Shown in pieces: positions 54,372 through 64,000 of a DNA stretch of 64,000 nucleotides (position 1 is its first letter; each line of letters opens with the position of its first letter). A program made the translations under genes and the position numbers. The stretch spans positions 124,001-188,000 of the forward strand of contig JAEUUG010000009.1 of assembly GCA_016787565.1 (NCBI GenBank), written 5' to 3'. This stretch comes from Cyclobacteriaceae bacterium (GTDB taxonomy: Bacteria; Bacteroidota; Bacteroidia; Cytophagales; Cyclobacteriaceae). The notes under the pieces were generated by a model. The model was not told the origin of the DNA, made no database searches, and saw nothing but the letters and a program-made list of their open reading frames with translations.

Positions 54372-54758
54372 ATGAATTGGATAACACTATATATACGCGG
54401 CAAAGCCGACTTCCGCGATGACGTAAAAAGAAAACTCGAAAATTCTGATCTATATTTTATGCCCGGATCTGTTGACGGATCAGCAGACAATAAGCGACAT
54501 GCACTGTACTGGTTGGATGATCGAACAGCCGTCCGCGACTTAAAAAAGGCCATTGGAGCTAAACTCATCTGGAAGTATCGATTAACTTTTTATACATCCT
54601 TGGAAAGTTTTATTGCTGCACAGGAAAAGGCAAAAAATCATGCCGATTTTACTAACGAAGAACTCAGTATGATTACGTCCATGAAAACGATTGTGCGCGA
54701 TCAAACAACGGAAAGGAATTCGCGCCATCACATCCGGAAAAACAAAGTTGCTGCCTAG
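54372..54758 (+). CDS. Conserved-looking hypothetical protein
   Basis: 128 residues, soluble, basic C-terminus (RHHIRKNKVAA). The first ~65 residues contain WITLYIRGKADFRDDVKRKLENS and HALYWLDDRTAVRDLKKAIGAKL, giving an alpha/beta ferredoxin-like impression. The rest is helical. Codon usage looks coding throughout. It ends adjacent to the stop of the convergent hydrolase gene. No family known to me with confidence. Confidence 0.65.
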   Translation: MNWITLYIRGKADFRDDVKRKLENSDLYFMPGSVDGSADNKRHALYWLDDRTAVRDLKKAIGAKLIWKYRLTFYTSLESFIAAQEKAKNHADFTNEELSMITSMKTIVRDQTTERNSRHHIRKNKVAA

Positions 54759-55409
54759 CTAGAGCAAGAGCAGAGGTTCCATCCATTGTCGCGTTTCACT
54801 AGCCAAATCACGTACAGGAACCTTGGCAAAAGCGTGATCCGATCCTTTGAATTTTCGGAGTGTCGCGAACGGCAACGAAGCACATACATTCTCCAGCAGG
54901 GTTATATCGGCCAAGGCATCATTTGTGCCTTGAAGGAACAACATAGGAAGTTTAACTTCTTTTAAATGATCCGCTCGCTTCATCGAGGGCTTACCTGCAG
55001 GATGAAGCGGAAATCCAAAAAAAATCACGCCACGAGCAAATGAAGATTGTGCACTTGCCATGACTTGGGAAGTCATGCGTCCTCCGTAGGATTTTCCACC
55101 GACAAAAAGCGGAAGGTCTGGAAACACTTGATGTCCTGTATGGATCATTCCTTCAATCGTCTCCATGTCGGAGGTTTGAGAATGGGGCATTCTCCTACCC
55201 TTCTCTATATAGGGAAAGTTAAAACGAAGCGTGGCTATCTCCTGAGCGGCAAGTTCGACTGCAAGTTGTTTCATAAATGTGTGATGCATTCCTGCACCTG
55301 CGCCATGACTCAAGATCAGTAGTGCTTTTTGTTTAGGCGTTTCTTCAAGTTCGGCAGAAACGTTGCCGAGTGTTGAAGAAATAGGAACCTGAAAGGAATG
55401 TGAAGGCAT
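54759..55409 (-). CDS. Alpha/beta hydrolase (KANL3/Tex30-like)
   Basis: 216 residues. Oxyanion segment LSHGAGAGMHHTFM; nucleophile Ser107 in GGKSYGGRM; acid Asp164 in GTNDAL; His192 in GSDHAF. The triad is complete and the fold has the short-lid form of the Tex30/KANL3 group, often annotated as dienelactone-hydrolase-like. Substrate not known. Cytoplasmic. Confidence 0.85.
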   Translation of the reverse strand: MPSHSFQVPISSTLGNVSAELEETPKQKALLILSHGAGAGMHHTFMKQLAVELAAQEIATLRFNFPYIEKGRRMPHSQTSDMETIEGMIHTGHQVFPDLPLFVGGKSYGGRMTSQVMASAQSSFARGVIFFGFPLHPAGKPSMKRADHLKEVKLPMLFLQGTNDALADITLLENVCASLPFATLRKFKGSDHAFAKVPVRDLASETRQWMEPLLLL

Positions 55410-55485
55410 TACATAATAAGGATGATGAAGAAATAATAAGGTTCCACAGCCTAAACGGTACGGGCCGTAATAATAATCAGACTAC

Positions 55486-55935
55486 TTATATTTTCTCAAG
55501 CGTAAGGTAATCAGTTCCACCCGATCCCCCGCTGACATCTTCCAATCTGATTTTAATGCTGGTGCTTTCCTGTATTTTCCAATCATCATTCAGTTCGTCA
55601 AAAGGAACTGTAGTACCAAAATCCAAAACCAGTTTCAGGCCACTATCGCTAGTCAGTGTAGTCCATGTTCCGCTTACAGTATTCACACCATTGGTAGTGG
55701 AGACGGTACCATTGTCACTAAAGGTAAATGAGTAGCCTGTAAAATCAGTTGTTTCTTCCGTATCATCAAAGAAATAGGTTACTCGCCAAGAACCTGCAGT
55801 AAGGTAGTCTTGAACCTTTTGAGAGGCCGAAACTTCCGGTTCATCCTCGCAGGTTGTTGCTATTAACGAGAGCGTAATCAATAAGCCTGTAAAGATGAAG
55901 GAGGCTTTGAATATAAGATGGGTTATTTTTTTCAT
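55486..55935 (-). CDS. Small lipoprotein, lipocalin-like
   Basis: 149 residues with lipobox ATTC (Cys29) and then EDEPE, an outer-membrane-type lipoprotein signal in Bacteroidota. The beta-rich body (WRVTYFFDDTEETTDF, FTFSDNGTVSTTNG, VSGTWTTLTSDSGLKLVLDF) matches lipocalin-like hypothetical lipoproteins. Ligand unknown. Monocistronic. Confidence 0.7.
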   Translation of the reverse strand: MKKITHLIFKASFIFTGLLITLSLIATTCEDEPEVSASQKVQDYLTAGSWRVTYFFDDTEETTDFTGYSFTFSDNGTVSTTNGVNTVSGTWTTLTSDSGLKLVLDFGTTVPFDELNDDWKIQESTSIKIRLEDVSGGSGGTDYLTLEKI

Positions 55936-56080
55936 AGATTTATGTAATGATGTTTAAACAAACATAATAACAAGTCAACGTTATTAAAGTGATATTGCTC
56001 ACAATTTACATTGACTAATATCACCTTGAAAATTTGGCTATAAACATTAGCTTAGAACAACGACTTAAAGATAAAATACT

Positions 56081-56377
56081 ATGAAGATTCACATTCAAGC
56101 GATCAATTGCACCCCCAGACAGGATTTACTAGACCTTATTGATGAAAAACTTACTAAACTGGATCACTTCAGTGACAAGATACTAGAATGTCGTGTAGTG
56201 CTTCGGGTTGAAAAATCCGACAAAAGGGATAATAAAATTGTTGAGGTGAAGGCGGTTATAAAAGGGAATGATTTATTTGTTAAAAAACAGTGCGAGTCTT
56301 TCGAAGAGGGTATTCAGAAAGTGTATGATGTCCTGCAACGGGAAATTAAGGAATGGAAAGAGAAAATCGGAAGTTAG
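56081..56377 (+). CDS. hpf: Ribosome hibernation promoting factor-type protein (HPF/RaiA)
   Basis: 98 residues, short form. Features: MKIHIQAINCTPRQDLLDLIDEKLTKLDHFSDKI, strand RVVLRVEKSDK, and EEGIQKVYDVLQREIKEWK, the helix 2 end. It binds the 30S subunit and promotes ribosome dimers or inactivity in stationary phase. This is the likely housekeeping copy; a second, more divergent HPF-like gene lies at 14.7 kb in a stress operon. A strong terminator follows. Confidence 0.85.
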   Translation: MKIHIQAINCTPRQDLLDLIDEKLTKLDHFSDKILECRVVLRVEKSDKRDNKIVEVKAVIKGNDLFVKKQCESFEEGIQKVYDVLQREIKEWKEKIGS

Positions 56378-56431
56378 AAAGTCCTGTTCGTCTATACCTT
56401 TACAAAAGATATTGATTTAACTACCCTAAAA

Positions 56432-56461
56432 AAAGAGACTGCCGGAATCGACAGTCTCTTT
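56432..56461 (+). terminator. Terminator between hpf and the TPR gene
   Basis: AAAGAGACTG (56432-56441) pairs exactly with CAGTCTCTTT (56452-56461). The A- and T-runs on both sides let it serve both converging genes. Confidence 0.88.
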
Positions 56462-56480
56462 GATTTCTAGAGCATGACAT

Positions 56481-57707
56481 TTAATCTTCAACACCCAGTT
56501 GTTTGAGTTTTTGCCGTACTACTTTTTCCTTGGCATCGTCCGCCACATAGTAATACATCATGCTTAGTTTTTCAAGCACATCAATTTGTGTGTCGCGATC
56601 AGGTGCTTTCATTTTCTCTGCTTTTTCAAGGTAAGGAATGGCCTCTTCACATAGGGTAACGCGTTTGGTGAAAAGCTCACGTTTCTTTTTATCATCAGCG
56701 GCAGAAATTCCCAAGTTGTTAATTTCTTTAGAAACGGCATCTACATCTATCAAAAACAATTGACTTAAATAATATTGTGCTTCAAAATAATTCGGATCGA
56801 TGCGAAGTGCCGCATTATAATGTTTGATGGCTTCGCTCTTATTCTTCAAGGAAGCATTAGCATACGCCAGATAGAAGTGAAGAATTTTATCGTTTGGCTC
56901 TTTGGCAACGGCTGCTTCAAGCCCTGTTTTAGCCTCGCCTACCCTGTTCAAGTCAATTAACAAACCAATTTCAAGCCGGGGAAAATCTGAGTTGCCCGGA
57001 ATTTTTGCTTTAGCTTCACGAACTACTTCCAGCGCCTTTTCCTTATTTTCTTTCGGACCATTATAGATCTGGTATAACATGATGTAGGCATCTTTTGAAT
57101 TTCCGCCTTTGGCGAAATACTTGCCGCAGGCTTCAATAGCTTTGTCATAGTTATCTGAATTTTGAGCTGCTAGCGCCAACACATAATACGTTAATGTATC
57201 ATTGCTATAGGTCTTCATAGCTTTCTCCGAAACAAGAGCTGTTTTCTCCAGAGATGCAATACTTGCTTCATAGTCCGGTTCATCTTGCTGAATAAAATTG
57301 ATTCCCTTATTCAGATAATAGTTACACAGAACTTCCAACTGTTGCGATTTTGTAACAGGCACGACACTTGATGGATCGCTTATGAAGTATTCTGAGCCGG
57401 CCTTTCCCAACTGATCAGCTTTTGCAAAGGATTCAATAGCGGTTGCCAATGGCTGGTTAGCAAGTGACTTGAACGATGCATTGGAAGTAGTATCCAACGA
57501 GGCATAGACCAAACCTCTGTAGTACCAGGCCTTTCCATCGGTGCTGGTTTTTTCACCCGTTACGGTAACATCAGCAACTTCTTTGGCCTCGGCAAGTTTG
57601 CCGTCCTTCCAAAGACTAAGGATTTTACTGGTTGATGGCTTCACTGGCTTTTGCGCATAGGCTACTGTAGCGGCCAGCATGATCATCAAAAGTGTAACAC
57701 GTTTCAT
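56481..57707 (-). CDS. Exported tetratricopeptide-repeat protein
   Basis: 408 residues. A signal peptide ends VAYAQ. Eight or so TPR-like helical pairs follow, such as LAYANASLKNKSEAIKHYNAALRIDPNYFEA and YEASIASLEKTALVSEKAMKTYSND. Probably a periplasmic scaffold. It follows gyrA by 27 bp on the same strand, an operon link seen in several Bacteroidota. The partner is unknown. Confidence 0.85.
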   Translation of the reverse strand: MKRVTLLMIMLAATVAYAQKPVKPSTSKILSLWKDGKLAEAKEVADVTVTGEKTSTDGKAWYYRGLVYASLDTTSNASFKSLANQPLATAIESFAKADQLGKAGSEYFISDPSSVVPVTKSQQLEVLCNYYLNKGINFIQQDEPDYEASIASLEKTALVSEKAMKTYSNDTLTYYVLALAAQNSDNYDKAIEACGKYFAKGGNSKDAYIMLYQIYNGPKENKEKALEVVREAKAKIPGNSDFPRLEIGLLIDLNRVGEAKTGLEAAVAKEPNDKILHFYLAYANASLKNKSEAIKHYNAALRIDPNYFEAQYYLSQLFLIDVDAVSKEINNLGISAADDKKKRELFTKRVTLCEEAIPYLEKAEKMKAPDRDTQIDVLEKLSMMYYYVADDAKEKVVRQKLKQLGVED

Positions 57708-57734
57708 TGTCGAATAGGTTTGTTAAGTAATTAT

Positions 57735-60242
57735 TTAAATTGTTTCCGTTGTTTCTGCTGGCTCGGTGGCTTCCCCTTCTATTTGCTGAATCTTTTCAAT
57801 GGATGAAATCCTGTCATCATCGTTCAGTTTAATCAACCGGACACCTTGTGTGGCTCGTCCCATAATTCTGAGCTCACTCACTTTTATCCGTATGGTAATT
57901 CCTGAGCGGTTGATAATCATCAGTTCATCTTGGTCAACAACCTCCTTGATGGCAACAAGCTTGCCAGTTTTTTCCGTGATGTTAATCGTTTTTACGCCCT
58001 TGCCACCACGTTTTGTAATCCGGTAGTCATCAATCAGCGAACGCTTTCCATAGCCGTTTTCCGAAACAACCAACAAGTTAGCATCTTCACGACTAATACA
58101 AACCATTCCAATTACAATGTCCTCTGCTGAATCAAGCGTTACTGCTCTTACACCGGCAGCGGTCCGCCCCATCGGACGAACATCGGATTCGTTAAACCGC
58201 ACGGCCTTGCCTTCACTTTTAGCTATAATAATGTGGTTATTACCATTTGTTAATGAAGCGTTTAAGAGTCTGTCTCCATCGTGAATGGTAATTGCCGTAA
58301 TCCCCCCCTGACGCGGCCTTGAATAGGCCTCCAAGGACGTTTTCTTGATGACGCCTTTTGCCGTACACAGGATAACAAAGTTGTTGTTGATGTAGTCGTC
58401 ATCTGCCAGATTCTTCACATTTATAATGGCCCGTACATTATCGCCAGGTTCAATGTTAATGAGATTCTGTATCGCTCTTCCTTTGGAAACTTTATTGCCT
58501 TCTGGTATTTCATAGGCTTTCTTCCAATACACCCTACCCATATCCGTAAAGATCAACAGGTAATTATGCGCTTGTGCGATGAAAAGATGTTCTGTAAAAT
58601 CATCTTCTTTGGTGCTCACTCCACGAGAACCAACACCACCCCGTCCCTGGGTTCGGTATTCGGAAAGCAATGTGCGTTTGATATAACCCTGGTTGGATAT
58701 GGTGATCACCATATCCTCGTTGGGGATCATATCTTCCACAGTAAAATCATCATCACTGTGAACAATTTCTGTTCTGCGTGCGTCACCATAGCGTTCTTTC
58801 AAATCAAGCAATTCATCCTTGATGATTTGCATACGCAGCGTTTCATTCGACAGGATTTCATTTAACCGATCGATAAGTGCTTTCACTTCCGCATACTCTT
58901 GCTGAATCTTGTCGCGTTCCAGGCCGGTGAGACGTTGGAGACGCATTTCCAAAATTGCTTTTGATTGTATCTCCGAAAGACCAAACCTGGATATCAAACC
59001 TTCCTTTGCCGTTTCCGGATCCTTTGAACTCCTTATCAAACTGATAACCTCATCCAGGTTATCAAGCGCAATGAGGTAGCCCTCCAGAATATGGGCTCTT
59101 TTTTCTGCTTCATCCAGTTCAAATTTCGTTCTGCGAACCACTACTTCATGCCGGTGCTCCACGAAGTATTTGATCAGATCTTTCAGGTTAAGCGTTAGCG
59201 GCCGGCCTTTTACCAGCGCTACATTGTTCACTCCAAAGGACGACTGAAGCTGCGTGTATTTGTATAGATTATTTAATACGATGTTGGCGATGGCATCCTT
59301 CTTCAAGTCATAGACTATGCGATAACCATCCCGATCAGATTCATCGCGGATGTCAGAAATACCCTCTATTTTCTTTTCATTGATCAGCGCTGCAGTCTTC
59401 TCGATCATCATGGCTTTATTCACCATGTAGGGAATCTCCGTCACAATGATTTGATCTTTGCCGTGGGCGTTGGTAATAATTTCTGCTTTTGCCCGCACAA
59501 CAATTCTTCCGCGACCTGTCAGAAAAGCTTCCTGTACCCCGGATGTTCCGTATATAATGGCACCGGTCGGAAAATCAGGAGCCGTAATGTGCTTCATCAA
59601 TTCCTGGATGGTGATATCCTTATTGTCGATGTAAGCAACGATCCCGTCAACCACTTCGCGCAAATTATGCGGGGCCATATTGGTAGCCATCCCAACCGCT
59701 ATACCGGAAGATCCATTCAAAAGTAAGTTGGGCAACTTAGCCGGCAGCACCGTTGGCTCTGTAAGCGAATCATCAAAGTTGGGTTGAAAATCAACGGTGT
59801 TCTTATTGATGTCGGCCAGCATTTCTTCCGCCATCCTGCGAAGACGAGCCTCGGTATAGCGCATGGCTGCAGGTGAATCACCATCAATAGAACCGAAGTT
59901 TCCTTGTCCATCAACAAGGGTGTAGCGCAGGGACCAGTCCTGTGCCATCCGCACCATCGTATCGTATACAGAAGCATCTCCGTGCGGGTGATACTTACCC
60001 AGTACTTCCCCTACAATTCTGGCAGATTTCTTATAGGGTTTATTGTAGTTAACACCCAAATCCTGCATACCGTATAGTACTCTTCGGTGAACAGGTTTTA
60101 ATCCATCCCGCACATCGGGAAGTGCCCGCGAAACGATAACTGACATCGAATAATCGATGTACGCTCCGCGCATTTCGTCTTCAATATTTATCGGGATAAT
60201 GCTTTGTCTGCCTGGGGTCAGGCCACCGGTATCTTCTGCCAT
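57735..60242 (-). CDS. gyrA: DNA gyrase subunit A
   Basis: 835 residues, standard length. Catalytic Tyr129 in [10 protein letters not shown]; breakage-reunion domain ~10-500; C-terminal beta-pinwheel with the GyrA box (QGRGGVGSR) that confers negative supercoiling. The quinolone-resistance region reads [10 protein letters not shown]: Ala90 sits where E. coli has Ser83, and Asp94 equals Asp87. No frameshifts are seen. Ends 27 bp before the TPR gene. Functions with GyrB as a tetramer on DNA. Confidence 0.97.
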   Translation of the reverse strand: MAEDTGGLTPGRQSIIPINIEDEMRGAYIDYSMSVIVSRALPDVRDGLKPVHRRVLYGMQDLGVNYNKPYKKSARIVGEVLGKYHPHGDASVYDTMVRMAQDWSLRYTLVDGQGNFGSIDGDSPAAMRYTEARLRRMAEEMLADINKNTVDFQPNFDDSLTEPTVLPAKLPNLLLNGSSGIAVGMATNMAPHNLREVVDGIVAYIDNKDITIQELMKHITAPDFPTGAIIYGTSGVQEAFLTGRGRIVVRAKAEIITNAHGKDQIIVTEIPYMVNKAMMIEKTAALINEKKIEGISDIRDESDRDGYRIVYDLKKDAIANIVLNNLYKYTQLQSSFGVNNVALVKGRPLTLNLKDLIKYFVEHRHEVVVRRTKFELDEAEKRAHILEGYLIALDNLDEVISLIRSSKDPETAKEGLISRFGLSEIQSKAILEMRLQRLTGLERDKIQQEYAEVKALIDRLNEILSNETLRMQIIKDELLDLKERYGDARRTEIVHSDDDFTVEDMIPNEDMVITISNQGYIKRTLLSEYRTQGRGGVGSRGVSTKEDDFTEHLFIAQAHNYLLIFTDMGRVYWKKAYEIPEGNKVSKGRAIQNLINIEPGDNVRAIINVKNLADDDYINNNFVILCTAKGVIKKTSLEAYSRPRQGGITAITIHDGDRLLNASLTNGNNHIIIAKSEGKAVRFNESDVRPMGRTAAGVRAVTLDSAEDIVIGMVCISREDANLLVVSENGYGKRSLIDDYRITKRGGKGVKTINITEKTGKLVAIKEVVDQDELMIINRSGITIRIKVSELRIMGRATQGVRLIKLNDDDRISSIEKIQQIEGEATEPAETTETI

Positions 60243-60376
60243 TTAAAATCGTAGTTTGAAGCGTGAAATCAGCATTTTTTAATGCCGTGCAAGATAGCTA
60301 AAAGTTTAAGTTTCCTGGCTAAAAGTCAAGGCTAAAATTGGCCTGAAAGAACAAAAAATAAGGAAAGAAAAAGTGA

Positions 60377-61420
60377 TTAGTAAGGGTTCAGTTTTTTCTT
60401 GTTTTTACCCTTATACTTTATCAATGTCGGATAGTTTTCTCCGTAGTGCGGATTCTGTTTTTTATAGATGGGATGTTTGCGACTCCGGTACTCCCGATTA
60501 CCATGGGCATGGTTCAATTGAGCATGACAACCCTTGATGGGGCACCTGCGCAATTCCGGGAAACGATAGGTGGCACCGATGTTAACATAAAAAGCATTCA
60601 TCCGGTGATTGATGCTTTGCCCGCTCTCGGGAACATTGAGTTTATAACCCTTGATTTCATACGATGGTCGGACAAAAACCCTGAAGTACTCTGAAAATTC
60701 GCGCTCTGCAGCAACACCCAAATTGATGAAGACCCCTTTCTTGATGAGACTCTTGTCGAAGTCGTTGCCAAGTTTGTATCCACCAATGTTAGCATCTACT
60801 ACCAGCAGGTATTCGTAATACCGATAGACTGATCCGCCAATCATCCCGAAGTATTTTTGCAGAAAGAAGCTGGAAGCCTCAGGCTTAAACGTACCAATAT
60901 CGTTGGCATAGGTAAGTGGTTTAAAATCTCCAAGGTGCATAAACTCGATCGAGTACCCACCCCCAATGCGGTACCGGTCAAACTCTACGTGTAAGGTTGC
61001 TTTTAACGGTATACTAAATGCTTTGCTTTTGAAACCAATCCGAGCCGTATCAGCATTAACGATAAAAGCGCCAGGTTGCGCAGCGGTTGCGAGCGGTGTA
61101 ACCGTATTGACCCAGTTGCTATAGCCCGATGCTATATCACCTGCATTGAAAATACGTGGTAGTTCATTTGGATTTTGAAGTATACCAAAACCCTCCAGCT
61201 CATGCTTAAACTTTGTGCTGCCATACCCTGTGCTGAGTCCAAAGGTTATTTTACTCAAGAGCTTTCGCGTACCGGTTCGCTTTACATAAAAATAATCGAG
61301 CGGAATGGAGGCGTCTTTTTCGCTTTCATACTGAGCATAAACATCCGATGCACCAAGGCATACAATATGAAGTACAATTAGTAAAACGAAACGCTTCAGA
61401 AAAATAGGTTTTGGCTTCAC
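60377..61420 (-). CDS. Outer-membrane beta-barrel protein with conserved basic tail
   Basis: 347 residues. Signal peptide ends SDVYAQ. A series of amphipathic beta strands (FGLSTGYGSTKFKHE, LKATLHVEFDRYRIGGGYS, FVRPSYEIKGY) implies a barrel of about eight strands. After the last strand (NIGATYRF) comes an unusual C-terminal extension of ~55 residues with RCPIKGCHAQLNHAHGN and many Lys/Tyr, probably facing the periplasm. I recall similar tails in other Bacteroidota but cannot name the family. Function unknown. Confidence 0.7.
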   Translation of the reverse strand: MKPKPIFLKRFVLLIVLHIVCLGASDVYAQYESEKDASIPLDYFYVKRTGTRKLLSKITFGLSTGYGSTKFKHELEGFGILQNPNELPRIFNAGDIASGYSNWVNTVTPLATAAQPGAFIVNADTARIGFKSKAFSIPLKATLHVEFDRYRIGGGYSIEFMHLGDFKPLTYANDIGTFKPEASSFFLQKYFGMIGGSVYRYYEYLLVVDANIGGYKLGNDFDKSLIKKGVFINLGVAAEREFSEYFRVFVRPSYEIKGYKLNVPESGQSINHRMNAFYVNIGATYRFPELRRCPIKGCHAQLNHAHGNREYRSRKHPIYKKQNPHYGENYPTLIKYKGKNKKKLNPY

Positions 61421-61501
61421 GCTGTTAACAAATGTAAGCCATTCACAATCTGGCTATTGAAGGCTAAAGTTAAGTCAATTTCGGCAATCATCCTAAAGCG
61501 A

Positions 61502-62950
61502 TCAGTAGCGATAGGACTGCCCTGATGTTTCCAACGAAGAGAAGGTGTGAAAAAGTGTTTGTCCACGCTTAGCCTGGTATGTAAAATTGTAATTTGTTTT
61601 ATTGCCGTATCCATTATCCATAGAAAACTGCACGGCATTCGAACCTTCTTTCAATGCAACGCGCGAGTAAAATATACTATGGGGTAATGTCTGCCAGTTT
61701 CGGGTATCCGCTTTTTCTGTTATGGCATTTACAATTCCTAATAAAGCCCCCAGGCGTTCGTCTTCTTTTCGGATGGAATGCTCGGAAGCTTTCTTGAGAG
61801 CAGCCCGCAACAAACCCTTGGCGAACTCTTGCATCATCCGCTCTTTTAAACTGTAAAAAGCAACTTTACTGATATCTTCAGCTAATTCAAGCGGGTAACG
61901 CTGATCATTTATTTCCAGTAAAGCTGATTGAAAATATTGAGGACGCTCTACATACCGTGGAAAAGCCACCCTGAAAATTTCCAATCTTCCCAGATCAGAT
62001 TTTTCCTTATCGTTATCAACTTTAAACGGAAAACTGATTCCGAGATTTGGATTGGTGAACACTACCGTGTTATCCGGACCCGGTGCAATCAGAAAGTTAA
62101 TGCTCCATTCATCTTTAACCGGCCCCAAACCATTGTGCCAAAAGAAAACCAACTCAGCTTCATTTTCGTCAGGAATAAAATCATCCATTCCAAATTGCAG
62201 CTTATATTTTTCAAACTCCTCGATAAATCCAGTACGGTAAGCTGAGGTTAGCAGATCACGTTTGAGTTGCTCCGGTGCCCGCATCGAAAACATTCTGGCA
62301 TAATCTCCCTCATAAATTTCCAGGGCATTTCGGTAGGCAATAAACGCATTGTTGTAATCCTTGTCGGATTGGTAAATGATTCCCATCAGTGCATGTATAA
62401 AAGCATCGCGTTGATATTTCTCGGCCGATGAATACTTGTCACTTAACTGGTTGAGGCGAATATTCAGTCTTCTGCATTCCACCAGGGCTTGTTCTGTGTT
62501 ACCCATCTTTAAAAAATTTATGGCTTTGAAATAAAGTACCATCAGATGTTCGTGATCTTCTCCCCTGTACACAGTGAGATTGGGATTAGTAAAGTAAGCT
62601 GCAGCTTCGTTCACATAGTTGATGCGATAGTCTTCACCGAAAAGGTATGCCTTTTCAAAGTCTTCATTACTCGCCTGATAATTACCGAGCACAGCATGTA
62701 ACAATCCATTGTTGGCAAAATAGATGAACTTTGCTTTCCCGGAGGCGAGGTTATCCTGCTTTTCTAATGTCGTGAGTGCTTTCTGAAGATCGCCCTTTTC
62801 AAATTCTGAATTAAAATCCCAGTGTTTCTGATAATAATTTGCGCACGAAGAAATCAGAAGCAGAAGAAAAACTGAGATACCAACCTTCCATAGGTTCTTA
62901 AAATTGCTGCTACCATCAGGCCGGGCTGGTTGATACAATAACCGAATCAT
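61502..62950 (-). CDS. COG3014-type TPR lipoprotein
   Basis: 482 residues. The lipobox LISSC with Cys36 follows an unusually long (~20-residue) polar N-region, so the true start may be later, although no better ATG is evident. TPR-like repeats (~40-220) include NYQASNEDFEKAYLFGEDYR and DYNNAFIAYRNALEIYEGDYA. The C-terminal part (~270-480) is a beta domain. COG3014 genes regularly neighbour LpoB, as here (8 bp downstream of it), so a role in activating or positioning peptidoglycan synthases is suggested. Confidence 0.82.
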   Translation of the reverse strand: MIRLLYQPARPDGSSNFKNLWKVGISVFLLLLISSCANYYQKHWDFNSEFEKGDLQKALTTLEKQDNLASGKAKFIYFANNGLLHAVLGNYQASNEDFEKAYLFGEDYRINYVNEAAAYFTNPNLTVYRGEDHEHLMVLYFKAINFLKMGNTEQALVECRRLNIRLNQLSDKYSSAEKYQRDAFIHALMGIIYQSDKDYNNAFIAYRNALEIYEGDYARMFSMRAPEQLKRDLLTSAYRTGFIEEFEKYKLQFGMDDFIPDENEAELVFFWHNGLGPVKDEWSINFLIAPGPDNTVVFTNPNLGISFPFKVDNDKEKSDLGRLEIFRVAFPRYVERPQYFQSALLEINDQRYPLELAEDISKVAFYSLKERMMQEFAKGLLRAALKKASEHSIRKEDERLGALLGIVNAITEKADTRNWQTLPHSIFYSRVALKEGSNAVQFSMDNGYGNKTNYNFTYQAKRGQTLFHTFSSLETSGQSYRY

Positions 62951-62958
62951 GGTGCAGT

Positions 62959-63531
62959 TTAATTCTTCACAAACTTCTTAATCTCCCGCTGGCCATACCA
63001 GATTCTTTTGTTGGTTTCTGTGTTGGTCAAAAACAATGTTGTGATATAATTAACCACACGCTTCTTCTGATAGGTATCCGTTTCGGAAGTCATCTCTCCA
63101 AATAACATCAGGTCAGCTCCTGCCTCTTTTCCCCACTGTGCGGCCGTAGCCGGATCAGCAAAATCCTGTTGTTGTGCCCGCTCCTGCCGAAGCTTATCGC
63201 GAAACTCATCCGATTCTACCAGCTCAGCAACTTGTGAATTATGAATAACGATTTCAAATTTTTTGATGTAGTTACTGGCATCGATGTGTTCGGAAGTTTT
63301 GTTCTTAATTGTTCCTACCACAATAACGGGCTTGCGACCTAATTCATTTGCATACTTCTTAAAAGCATCGGAATTGACCAGATCAAAAATCATCTGATCA
63401 GCAACCTGACGAGAATCTGTATCATTCCAGCGTCCGCTGAGATCAATGGCTGTATCCGGTGAAATTCGTGTTACAGATCGACTACATGAAATAAAGAGAA
63501 TGACAGATGATAACAGTATGGTTCGAAGCAT
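62959..63531 (-). CDS. lpoB: LpoB-type penicillin-binding-protein activator lipoprotein
   Basis: 190 residues from the ATG at 63531. A start at 63561 would add ten residues before the signal. Lipobox FISC with Cys16. LpoB fold markers: DLSGRWNDTDSRQVADQMI, KPVIVVGTIKNKTSEHID, QWGKEAGADLMLFGEMTSETD, then NTETNKRIWYGQREIKKF. In E. coli LpoB reaches through peptidoglycan to activate PBP1b. The cluster with COG3014 8 bp downstream makes this a cell-wall operon. Confidence 0.88.
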   Translation of the reverse strand: MLRTILLSSVILFISCSRSVTRISPDTAIDLSGRWNDTDSRQVADQMIFDLVNSDAFKKYANELGRKPVIVVGTIKNKTSEHIDASNYIKKFEIVIHNSQVAELVESDEFRDKLRQERAQQQDFADPATAAQWGKEAGADLMLFGEMTSETDTYQKKRVVNYITTLFLTNTETNKRIWYGQREIKKFVKN

Positions 63532-63578
63532 ATAAAGGATTTTTACGAAATCAATTCTCAAAAATCTTGCCTGAATTT

Positions 63579-64000
63579 TTATACCGTTGTAACAGAGATT
63601 CCTTTGAGTTGTTGGATAACATCCAGCGGATCAGGAGCACTGAATACAAAATTTCCAGCCACCAAAACATCGGCACCAGCATCCAGCAACAATTTGGCGT
63701 TCTGCATGTTCACACCTCCATCAATTTCAATACGGGCTGCCGAGTTAGTTTCCACAATAAGTTCTTTCAATTGCCGGACTTTGGCGTAGGTATTTTCAAT
63801 AAACTTCTGTCCGCCAAATCCGGGATTAACTGACATAACACAAACCAGATCAAGGTCAGCAATAACATTCTCGAGTTCAAAAACAGATGTATGCGGATTA
63901 ATTGCAACCCCGGCCTTGCAACCCAATGCTTTGATTTGTTGAATGTTACGGTGCAGGTGCGGGCAAGCTTCTACATGCACCGAAATTACCTCCGCTCCTG
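63579..64000 (-). CDS. rpe: Ribulose-phosphate 3-epimerase, 5' part outside window
   Basis: Last 140 codons of a TIM-barrel gene whose start lies beyond the right edge. The visible part reads GAEVISVHVEACPHLHRN and continues through GVAINPHTSV, VMSVNPGFGGQKFI and IDGGVN to VLVAGNFVFS, all rpe signatures including the phosphate-binding loops. It interconverts ribulose-5-phosphate and xylulose-5-phosphate in the pentose phosphate pathway. It precedes the lpoB gene by 47 bp on the same strand. Confidence 0.95.
   Translation of the reverse strand, partial: GAEVISVHVEACPHLHRNIQQIKALGCKAGVAINPHTSVFELENVIADLDLVCVMSVNPGFGGQKFIENTYAKVRQLKELIVETNSAARIEIDGGVNMQNAKLLLDAGADVLVAGNFVFSAPDPLDVIQQLKGISVTTV

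Overview
The window looks like chromosomal DNA of a Bacteroidota, most likely an environmental member of the Cytophagales. The reasons are a CotH protein with a type IX secretion (T9SS) sorting tail, a GAF/PAS histidine kinase style typical of the phylum, many SPII lipoproteins with acidic residues after the Cys, GH20, GH97 and PIG-L carbohydrate genes, a Bacteroidota-type COG3014/LpoB pair, and moderate GC. The genus assignment is a guess.

Layout. 1-2232: a secreted SBBP-repeat protein, cut by the left edge. 2.4-3.8 kb: a soluble GAF histidine kinase. 3.8-11.0 kb: an amino-sugar (GlcNAc/chitin-type) operon of NagX-like, PIG-L deacetylase, NagB-like, MFS porter and GH20 hexosaminidase genes, with a divergent XylR/AraC-type regulator and TTTACG-type operators between them. 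11.1-17.0 kb: a CHRD lipoprotein, two unknown genes, a PhnA-like membrane protein, and a PRC-barrel/baeRF3/HPF operon that points to ribosome hibernation. 17.3-19.3 kb: a GH97 glycosidase. 19.7-22.8 kb: a small mobile-looking islet holding mazEF, higBA and a decayed higB copy, ending at a very convincing dif (XerC/XerD) site, with further dif-like sites between the toxin-antitoxin modules. 23.0-29.1 kb: a giant alpha-2-macroglobulin. 29.2-33.4 kb: a YceI protein and a ThuA/GSDH/PKD/cytochrome c protein.

33.5-39.9 kb is a five-gene operon: lamin-tail lipoprotein, DUF4956 membrane protein, HlyD-type adaptor, TolC-like protein and T9SS-secreted CotH kinase. It looks like an undescribed envelope-spanning assembly. 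40.0-45.2 kb, all on the minus strand, holds an MtfA-like peptidase with a SEC-C tail, a Rieske oxygenase, and a cold-adaptation set (DEAD-box helicase, cold-shock protein, fatty-acid desaturase) with an ECF sigma factor. 45.4-51.8 kb has a secreted amidohydrolase and an operon of a large PIG-L protein, a 41-residue membrane peptide and an SSS symporter. 51.8-64.0 kb is housekeeping-like: thioesterase, tRNA-Thr(UGU), PAS kinase, hydrolase, a second HPF, TPR protein, gyrA, a beta-barrel protein, COG3014 lipoprotein, LpoB and a truncated rpe.

The most notable points are the dif site with two toxin-antitoxin modules parked beside it, the CotH/DUF4956/HlyD/TolC-like operon, and the amino-sugar operon, whose NagB-like enzyme has lost the usual phosphate loop and one catalytic Asp and sits beside a deacetylase with no kinase in sight.
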